Shown here: positions 1 to 4,951 of the stretch, piece by piece
How the letters are laid out: each line of letters starts with the position of its first letter
Position numbering within the stretch: the first letter of the stretch is position 1
Source of the DNA: Bacillota bacterium
Lineage (GTDB): Bacteria; Bacillota_A; Clostridia; Peptostreptococcales; Anaerovoracaceae
Direction: 5' to 3'
Length of the DNA stretch: 6,733 bases
NCBI GenBank assembly: GCA_017437925.1
Contig: JAFRWQ010000149.1
Location: 1 to 6,733, forward strand
Notes under the pieces: model-generated
What the model was told of the DNA's origin: nothing
The model's input: only the letters and a program-made list of their open reading frames with translations
The model's database searches: none
Position numbers and translations under genes: made by a program

Positions 1-1
1 C

Positions 2-562
2 TACGGCCTGTCCGCCAAGATGCATAAGAAGCTCATCAATCTCCACGCGGGCCCCGCCCTGATGATGTGCTCCACCCTCATGGGCGCCGCCGTCCTGATG
101 GGCATACTCACCACCAGCCTCGCGGCCGACGGCAGCGCCATAAGCGCCAAGGTCATGGAGCTTCCCGCCGACGCCAGCCCCTCCGTGGTCCGCTGCCTCG
201 CCGGCATCGTGTCCTCGGTGCTTCCCGCATCTCTCGGCCAGCACCTGCCGCTCATCATCGGTATACTGTCAGTGCCCCTCGCCCTCGCCTTCGATACCGA
301 CAGCTACTTCTACGGAATGCTGCCCGTCATGATAAGCATAGGCCAGGCGTTCGGAGTCAGCGCCATGCCCATCGCTGTTGCGATGGTGGTCTGCCGCAAC
401 TGCGCCACCTTCATCAGCCCCATGGTACCCGCCACTCTGCTGGGCACCGGCCTCGCGGAAGTGGACATCAAGGACCACATCAAGGCCAGCTTCCTTTATG
501 TCTGGGCCTTCTCGATTCTCTGCATGATCTTCGCGACCATAGTCGGAATCATGCCCCTGTAA
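2..562 (+). CDS. CitMHS-family citrate/metal:proton symporter, C-terminal part (5' end outside window)
   Basis: Inner-membrane secondary transporter of the CitMHS family, whose characterised members (Bacillus CitM and CitH) import citrate complexed with divalent metal in symport with protons. The reading frame is open from the first bases, so only about the last 187 residues are present, against roughly 430-450 for the family. The visible part alternates hydrophobic segments and contains typical family stretches: LPLIIGILSVPLALAFDTDS, then FYGMLPVMISIGQAFGV, then CRNCATFISPMVPATLLGTG and DIKDHIKASF, ending in a last membrane helix and the sequence GIMPL. The stop TAA is followed 16 nt later by a strong terminator, so this is the last gene of its transcript. 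It converges on the minus-strand operon. Family membership is well supported; the exact substrate (citrate or a related hydroxy-tricarboxylate, and which metal) is inferred. No frameshift or damage is visible in the part present. Confidence 0.9.
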   Translation, partial: YGLSAKMHKKLINLHAGPALMMCSTLMGAAVLMGILTTSLAADGSAISAKVMELPADASPSVVRCLAGIVSSVLPASLGQHLPLIIGILSVPLALAFDTDSYFYGMLPVMISIGQAFGVSAMPIAVAMVVCRNCATFISPMVPATLLGTGLAEVDIKDHIKASFLYVWAFSILCMIFATIVGIMPL

Positions 563-578
563 GCCCAAAAGCTCCTTC

Positions 579-612
579 GCTCCCGGCATCTTGCGGCGCC
601 GGGAGCTTTTTT
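579..612 (+). terminator. Rho-independent terminator of the citrate transporter gene
   Basis: A perfect 9-bp stem, GCTCCCGGC (579-587) pairing with GCCGGGAGC (598-606), encloses a 10-nt loop and is followed directly by six T residues (607-612). It lies 16 nt after the stop codon of the CitMHS gene. This is a textbook intrinsic terminator for the plus strand. Confidence 0.93.
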
Positions 613-698
613 ATGCGCAGGGCCGAAGGCGGGATAAAAGCAGCCGGACAGAGTCAGGAAACGCGCTGCTCCGTCATACATTACCCGACTGACAAAAC
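613..698. other. Gene-free stretch between two convergent terminators
   Basis: This is part of the 219-nt convergent intergenic region (563-781). I see no ribosome binding site followed by a credible start, no RNA gene and no repeat between the two hairpins. From about 724 to 755 the sequence turns AT-rich, unlike the flanking coding DNA. That is usual for untranslated DNA between convergent genes. Confidence 0.6.
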
Positions 699-727
699 GA
701 TCCCCGGCTCTTTGCCGGGGATCTTAT
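694..727 (-). terminator. Hairpin terminator, probably bidirectional, downstream of the minus-strand operon
   Basis: A perfect 10-bp inverted repeat, GATCCCCGGC (699-708) and GCCGGGGATC (714-723), encloses a 5-nt loop. Read on the minus strand, the stem is followed by G then TTTT (complement of 694-697). It lies about 60 nt beyond the stop of the cysteine-cluster gene, so it probably ends the pot-glcD-etf transcript. On the plus strand the downstream sequence (TTAT) has a weak T-run, so it could act as a backup terminator there. Stem strength is directly visible; direction of action is inferred. Confidence 0.7.
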
Positions 728-781
728 GATATATGTATTATTGTTATTCTGATTAGGACATCCTAGCCCCGCAGCCTTTTT

Positions 782-1318
782 CTAAAGCTGAAGGTCGGAG
801 TCTTCTGCGACCAGCTCCAGCACCGCAGGGTCTCTCAGCAGGTGGTACCAGACGGTGTAGGTCGCCTTGACGAAGTCTTCGCTTATGTCCATCTCCGAAA
901 AGACCAGGGGGCAGCGGTAAGGCAGGTCGTCGTAATTGTAGCGCAGCTCCAGTATGCCGTCTTCGTTGATGAAGGGCTTTAAGGGGAAGGTTCGGCACTG
1001 AAGAGGCCTGAGTTCTCTTGGGCAATGGGGAGGGTTCTTGCAGCGCACGAAGTAGGCGGGCCTTGGCCAGTTGAACGGCAGGCCGTGCTCTTCGGGCTCG
1101 TCCTCGCGCCAGATGAGCCAGTCGTCTTCCGGGTCGTCGGGTCTGGGATGCAAAAGCTCCTCGCCGGGCATCAGGTATATGCCCAGCTCGCTTCCCGGCT
1201 CGTCTGCCAGGCAGCAGGCCGCTCCGCAGAGCTCGCCGCAGTCATAGGGGACGGGCGAGACCCTGTCCAAAAGCTTATATATGGCCCTCCAGGCCCTCTC
1301 ACTTATCGGGCTGTTCAT
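782..1318 (-). CDS. YkgJ-like cysteine-cluster protein (putative zinc/iron-chelating domain)
   Basis: A 178-residue soluble protein with no signal peptide or membrane helix. It has eight cysteines in a patterned arrangement: C27, C31, C35 and C36 in CGELCGAACC near the N-terminus; C93 and C99; C108 in the signature-like RPLQCRTFPL; and C136. The pairing of an N-terminal cysteine cluster with a later RPxxCRxFP motif resembles the YkgJ/CxxCxxCC family, thought to bind zinc or an iron-sulfur centre, whose biochemical role is not settled. The first cluster is spaced CxxxCxxxCC, slightly wider than the name-giving motif. The ATG start is supported by AAAGGA 7 nt upstream. It lies 85 nt after etfA in the same orientation and is followed by a terminator hairpin. 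It is probably the last gene of the operon, and could aid metal-cluster handling for the neighbouring Fe-S protein, but that role is only a guess. Confidence 0.75.
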   Translation of the reverse strand: MNSPISERAWRAIYKLLDRVSPVPYDCGELCGAACCLADEPGSELGIYLMPGEELLHPRPDDPEDDWLIWREDEPEEHGLPFNWPRPAYFVRCKNPPHCPRELRPLQCRTFPLKPFINEDGILELRYNYDDLPYRCPLVFSEMDISEDFVKATYTVWYHLLRDPAVLELVAEDSDLQL

Positions 1319-1403
1319 GCTGTCATCCTTTCGGGGCGCTTAAGAGCGGGCCGCCCCTGCGCCTTTCATGCTTTTGCGAATCACAAAGACGGGCCGCAGC
1401 GCC
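1319..1403 (-). other. 85-nt gap between etfA and the cysteine-cluster gene, with a GC-rich hairpin
   Basis: This is the only sizeable gap inside the minus-strand gene string. It contains an inverted repeat, GGGGCG (1333-1338) against CGCCCC (1352-1357), with a 13-nt loop just upstream of the ribosome binding site of the cysteine-cluster gene. No T-run follows on the minus strand, so it does not look like an intrinsic terminator. I see no convincing -35/-10 pair. It may be an mRNA processing or stability element, or chance pairing in GC-rich DNA. Confidence 0.3.
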
Positions 1404-2588
1404 TTACCTGCCCTGCTTTTCTCTCTTCAGCTGCTCTATCATGGCGCGGGCGAATTCGATGCAGTCGCAGTTGACGGCGTAATCGGCGACTCCGAAGATG
1501 GGAGCGTCGGGGTCGGTGTTGACCGCTATTATGGTCTGGGCCCCGCTGATCCCGGCCAGGTGCTGGATCGCTCCCGAAACGCCCAGTGAGATCAGCAGCT
1601 TGGGAGCCACCGAGCAGCCGGTCTGGCCCACCTGGTGGGGGTACTCGGCCCAGCCCTCGTCTATGAGAGGCCTTGAAACGCCGAAATCTCCGCCTAAAAG
1701 CTCAGCCAGCTCTTTGATTACTGCCAGGTTCTTCTTCTGCCCTATGCCGCGTCCGGCGACCACCAGGACGTCGAAGTCGGCAAGGGTCTTCCCTTCGCTC
1801 TCTTTTGCGAAATCGAGGAGCTTAAGGCCTTTGTCGGCGGCCTTTGACCAGGGGACCCACTCCACGTTGCCTTTCCTGCTCTCGTCGGGCTCGGGGGCGG
1901 TGAAGACTCCCGGCCTTACGGTCGCCATCTGGGGCCTCGCCTCGGCGCAGACTATGGTCGCCATCAGGTTGCCTCCGAAGGCGGGCCTGGTCTGCCTTAA
2001 GAGCCCCGTCTCTTCGTCAATGTCGAGGACTGTGCAGTCGGCGGTGAGGCCGGTCCTTAAGGTCGCGGCGACCATTGGCGCCATGGTCCTTCCGAAGGGG
2101 GTCGCCCCGTAGAGCACCACGGCGGGCTTCTTTTCGCTTATGAGCCTGCTCATGAGGGCCGCGTAGGGTATCTCAAAGGCTACCGAAAGCTCCCTGTCCT
2201 CGGCGTAGAGGACGGTATCGGCTCCGGCCTTTATGAGGCTGTCCAGGCCCCAGACGTTGTAGCCGAAGACCACGGCGGTGAGTTTTTGGCCGCAGCTGTC
2301 GGCCAGCTCCCTGCCCTTTCCCACCAGCTCATAGCACACTGGGAGGAGCTGGGCGTCGGTCTGCTGGCAGAACACCCAAATGCCGCTCCACTCGTCCGAC
2401 TCCTTTATCTCCTCTTTGGGAGCGCTGATGGCGCCCATGGGGCAGGCGTCTATGCACATGCCGCAGTTCACGCAGTTATCGCTTACCGAGGCCTTGCCGT
2501 CTCCGCCGATATCGATGGCGCCGTTGGGGCAGGTGCCCATGCAGGCTCCGCAGCCCACGCACAGGTCTTTATCGATGATCACTGCCAT
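1404..2588 (-). CDS. etfA: Electron-transfer flavoprotein alpha subunit with N-terminal 2x[4Fe-4S] ferredoxin domain (LctC-like)
   Basis: A 394-residue cytoplasmic EtfA. Residues 1-55 form a two-cluster ferredoxin domain with C10, C13, C16, C20-P and C39, C42, C45, C49-P, a complete set for two [4Fe-4S] clusters. An EtfA N-terminal domain follows, with GATPFGRTMAP (161-171), TGLTADCTVL (179-188), RPAFGGNL (201-208) and RPQMATVRPGVF (218-229). The C-terminal FAD domain has GRGIG (279-283), GVSRPLIDEGW (303-313), HQVGQTG (318-324), SGAIQHLAG (338-346) and NTDPDAPIF (357-365). The alpha subunit is expected to hold one FAD and, with EtfB, shuttle electrons between the dehydrogenase, NAD+ and ferredoxin. 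Ferredoxin-fused EtfA of this kind occurs in confurcating complexes such as lactate dehydrogenase/Etf and caffeyl-CoA reductase. Residue 325 is Cys, where classical ETFs often have Lys or Arg. The start overlaps the etfB stop by one base (TAATG), with AAGGAGG 7 nt upstream inside etfB. EtfA identity is near certain; confurcation is inferred. Confidence 0.95.
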   Translation of the reverse strand: MAVIIDKDLCVGCGACMGTCPNGAIDIGGDGKASVSDNCVNCGMCIDACPMGAISAPKEEIKESDEWSGIWVFCQQTDAQLLPVCYELVGKGRELADSCGQKLTAVVFGYNVWGLDSLIKAGADTVLYAEDRELSVAFEIPYAALMSRLISEKKPAVVLYGATPFGRTMAPMVAATLRTGLTADCTVLDIDEETGLLRQTRPAFGGNLMATIVCAEARPQMATVRPGVFTAPEPDESRKGNVEWVPWSKAADKGLKLLDFAKESEGKTLADFDVLVVAGRGIGQKKNLAVIKELAELLGGDFGVSRPLIDEGWAEYPHQVGQTGCSVAPKLLISLGVSGAIQHLAGISGAQTIIAVNTDPDAPIFGVADYAVNCDCIEFARAMIEQLKREKQGR

Positions 2589-3367
2589 TACAGGGCCTCC
2601 TTCGCTATCTTTACCGCCTTGGCGGCCAGTTCTTCGGGACTTCCCTCAAGGCGCAGAGCTTCGTGGCTCCTGTCGGGAGCGAAGCTCTTGAGCACCCTGG
2701 TGGGGGACCCGTTGAGGCCGCAGCGGCTCTTGTCGGCGCCCAGGGCGTCGGCTGTCAGGCTCTCAAATGGAGCCTTGAGGCTGTACCTCACCCCGGCTAT
2801 GGAAGCCATCCTGGGCATGTTTATATCCTTCGTCACGGTGATCACGGCGGGAAGCCTCAATTCGATGGTAGCTACTCCCCCGTCCATAAGCTTCTTTAAG
2901 ACCAGCTTTTCTTCCGAAGCGCTGAGTATCCCGCAGACGTCGGAGGCGAAATTGATCCCCAGCTGCCTTGAAAGCTCGGGCCCTATCTGGGCGGTGTCCC
3001 CGTCCACGGCCATGCGCCCGCAGATTATGAGGTCAAAGGCTCCTATGCGCTTCGCGCCTTCGGAAAGAGCGTAGGAGGTCGCCAGAGTGTCGGCCCCGGC
3101 GAAGGCTCTGTCGGTTAAAAGCAGCGCTTCGTCGACTCCCCTCGCCATTGCGTCTCTAAGGAGCCTTTCGGTCGCGGGTATGCCCATGCTCAAGGCGGTC
3201 ACCTTGCCTCCCAGCTTTTCTTTGAGCCTTACGGCCTCCTCAATGGCGTAGCTGTCGAAGGGATTGATGACCGAGTTGCGGCCGTCCCTGATGATGGTTC
3301 CCGTGACCGGGTCAAGCCTCACCTCGTTGGTCGAGGGGACCTGCTTTACGCAAACGATAATATTCAT
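2588..3367 (-). CDS. etfB: Electron-transfer flavoprotein beta subunit, bifurcating type (LctB-like)
   Basis: A 259-residue EtfB, the usual family length. The N-terminus IIVCVKQVPSTNEV is typical. Further landmarks are NPFDSYAIEEAVRLKE (35-50), DRAFAGADTLATSYAL (86-101), GRMAVDGDTAQIGPE (117-131) and TKDINMPRMASIAG (179-192). The VDGDTAQIGP motif and the AGADT stretch match the group of Etfs that bind a second FAD in the beta subunit, in place of the structural AMP of mitochondrial-type Etfs. That FAD is the site where electrons are split or merged between NAD(H) and ferredoxin. The start ATG follows the glcD stop TAG with no gap, and AAGGAGGGG lies 6 nt upstream. It overlaps etfA by one base, so the two subunits are translationally coupled, as expected for a 1:1 complex. 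The bifurcating assignment rests on motif recall, not on alignment. Confidence 0.95.
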   Translation of the reverse strand: MNIIVCVKQVPSTNEVRLDPVTGTIIRDGRNSVINPFDSYAIEEAVRLKEKLGGKVTALSMGIPATERLLRDAMARGVDEALLLTDRAFAGADTLATSYALSEGAKRIGAFDLIICGRMAVDGDTAQIGPELSRQLGINFASDVCGILSASEEKLVLKKLMDGGVATIELRLPAVITVTKDINMPRMASIAGVRYSLKAPFESLTADALGADKSRCGLNGSPTRVLKSFAPDRSHEALRLEGSPEELAAKAVKIAKEAL

Positions 3368-4936
3368 CTATATCCCCTCCTTTTCGGAAAACATATTGCC
3401 GGCGCCCAGCTGCCACTTGGGATCGAAGGCCCGCTTGAGCCTCCTCATCTCGTCTATGTGTTCCTCGCCGTACATGACGGTGAGGAAGTCGGCCTTGAGC
3501 TTGCCCACGCCGTGCTCCGCGGAGACCGCGCCGCCGTTCCTGCTTATCCAGGCCGCCCACTCCTTAAAGAGTTCCTTGGCCTCTTTGCACTGCTCCTCGC
3601 TGTCGGGGAGTATGTTGAAGTGGACGTGGTTGTTTCCTATGTGGCCCCAGGCCGCCGACTTCAGGCCCCACTCGGCAAGAGTGCCGCGGTACATGGCCAT
3701 GACCTCCCTCAGTTTTCCGTCGGGGACCGACATGTCGGAGCTCATCTTGGTGATGTTGAGGCCCGACTTTCTCTTCTGGTCTATGAGCATGTTGACGCTT
3801 TCGGGTATTGCGTGGCGGAAGAAGATGAGCCTGTCCAGCTCGCTGCCGTCCCTTGCGACCCAGCTGTTCTCTTCTTTTCCTCCGGCCTCGGCGAACACCT
3901 CGCCAAGCCTGAAGAGCTTTTCAAGGGCCTCGGCCTCGGACCCGGCGTGGATCTCGGTGTAGATGACGTTGGTAACCTGAGGCGGGATGTCGGGCAGGGC
4001 CGCGAATGCGGCGCCTTTCTTTTTCTGAGCCCTGAGTATATCAAGGGCGTCGGAGTCGAAGAATTCAAGGGCTCCGTAGCCCTCCTCGCCCTGTATCCTG
4101 AGGGTGAAATCGAGTGACGCTTCTTCGCTTTCAAAGAGCAGCGAGACGCCCCAGATGAAGGAAGGCAGGGGCAGCAGCCTGAGCTCCACAGAGGTCATGA
4201 CCCCCAGGCTCCCGTCGCTTCCTATGAGCAGGTCTATCAGCTCCATATCGGGCTCGACGTAGTAGCCCGATGCGTTCTTGGCCTTGGGCATCACCAGGGT
4301 GGGAAGCTTCGCATCGATGACCGAGCCGTCCTCGCAGACAAAGCTCGCATCAAGGCCCTTCGCCCTGTCTCCTCCCCTCTTTTCTCTAAGGATCCTGCCG
4401 TCGGCCAGCACCATGGTCACGGCCTCTATGTAGGGCCTGGTGGGACCGTACTTGTAGGTCCTGGCGCCGGAGGCGTTGCAGGCTGTCATTCCGCCTATGC
4501 TGGCGGTCGCTTCGGTGGGATCGGGGGAGAAGAAGAACTCCCCGTCTTTCGCGAAGCGGGCGTAAGTATCCTTGCTTTCGCCGCTCCAGCCCCTCGTATC
4601 GAAGCGCTTGGTGCTTATCATCTTGCGCAGCTCAAGAAGGGTGAGACCCGGCTCTGCGGTTACATAATATGTATTACCGTCAAACCGCATCCCCAGGACT
4701 TTGTTCATCCTGCTGAGATTTAAGATCACTCCTCCGTCGGGCACAGCGGCAGCAGCGAGGCCCGTCCTGGCTCCCTGCACGGTGACCCTGACCCCGCATT
4801 CAAAGCATTCCTTCATGATCTCGCAGACCTCAGCCTCCGAAACGGGGAAGGCTATGCCCTCGGCATGCCCGCTGCTCCTCGATTCGTCCCTCAGGTAGCC
4901 CTCGTACTCCTGAGTGAGCTTTCTTACGCTCTCCAT
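3368..4936 (-). CDS. GlcD/LctD-type FAD-binding 2-hydroxyacid dehydrogenase (Etf-linked)
   Basis: Flavoprotein of the VAO/PCMH family, related to glycolate oxidase GlcD and D-lactate dehydrogenases. Numbering from the upstream TTG (524 residues), the FAD-binding domain covers about 20-250, with YLRDESRSSG (16-25), GARTGLAAAAVP (57-68), SPDPTEATASIGGM (139-152), NASGARTYKYGPTR (156-169) and LIGSDGSLGV. The C-terminal FAD-oxidase domain has GHIGNNHVHFN (433-443), with probable metal-binding histidines, and SAEHGVGK (474-481), which supplies the usual substrate-site histidine. It should oxidise a 2-hydroxyacid (lactate, glycolate, 2-hydroxyglutarate or similar) to the 2-oxoacid and pass electrons to EtfBA directly downstream. 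No GlcE or GlcF partner is adjacent. It is longer than the roughly 460-residue lactate enzymes, with extra sequence around 110-137. I prefer the ATG at 4936 (522 residues), which is 9 nt from AGGAGG, over the TTG at 4942, only 3 nt away. Family assignment is firm; the substrate is unknown. Confidence 0.92.
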   Translation of the reverse strand: MESVRKLTQEYEGYLRDESRSSGHAEGIAFPVSEAEVCEIMKECFECGVRVTVQGARTGLAAAAVPDGGVILNLSRMNKVLGMRFDGNTYYVTAEPGLTLLELRKMISTKRFDTRGWSGESKDTYARFAKDGEFFFSPDPTEATASIGGMTACNASGARTYKYGPTRPYIEAVTMVLADGRILREKRGGDRAKGLDASFVCEDGSVIDAKLPTLVMPKAKNASGYYVEPDMELIDLLIGSDGSLGVMTSVELRLLPLPSFIWGVSLLFESEEASLDFTLRIQGEEGYGALEFFDSDALDILRAQKKKGAAFAALPDIPPQVTNVIYTEIHAGSEAEALEKLFRLGEVFAEAGGKEENSWVARDGSELDRLIFFRHAIPESVNMLIDQKRKSGLNITKMSSDMSVPDGKLREVMAMYRGTLAEWGLKSAAWGHIGNNHVHFNILPDSEEQCKEAKELFKEWAAWISRNGGAVSAEHGVGKLKADFLTVMYGEEHIDEMRRLKRAFDPKWQLGAGNMFSEKEGI

Positions 4937-4942
4937 TGACAA

Positions 4943-4951
4943 TATCCTCCT
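4943..4951 (-). promoter_or_regulatory. Ribosome binding site of the FAD dehydrogenase gene, overlapping the potD stop
   Basis: AGGAGG (minus strand, 4951-4946) overlaps the potD stop codon TAG (4952-4950). It stands 9 nt from ATG at 4936 and only 3 nt from the in-frame TTG at 4942. The spacing favours the ATG. The overlap means ribosomes finishing potD could re-initiate on this gene, tying the two gene sets into one transcript. Confidence 0.75.

Noticed and set aside
67..729. A 220-codon plus-strand open frame overlapping the citrate transporter
   Set aside because: Arginine/histidine/proline-rich out-of-frame translation that also runs through the terminator hairpin; the transporter frame explains the region.
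754..765. Short palindrome TAGGA-CA-TCCTA in the convergent intergenic region
   Set aside because: Only 5 bp per arm with a 2-nt centre, single copy, and no promoter nearby for it to control; chance is sufficient.
1380..1403. Direct repeat of GCGGCCCG (minus strand) in the etfA-downstream gap, with a second copy near 1346-1353
   Set aside because: Eight GC-only bases repeated once in GC-rich DNA; no array or spacing pattern suggests function.
2286..3074. A 262-codon plus-strand open frame across the etfA/etfB junction
   Set aside because: Alanine- and serine-rich antisense translation with no motif; both sense genes are unambiguous.
3458..4117. A 219-codon plus-strand open frame opposite the dehydrogenase
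   Set aside because: Shadow frame caused by GC-rich codon bias; no family resemblance, and it is fully contained in a gene with clear FAD-oxidase motifs.
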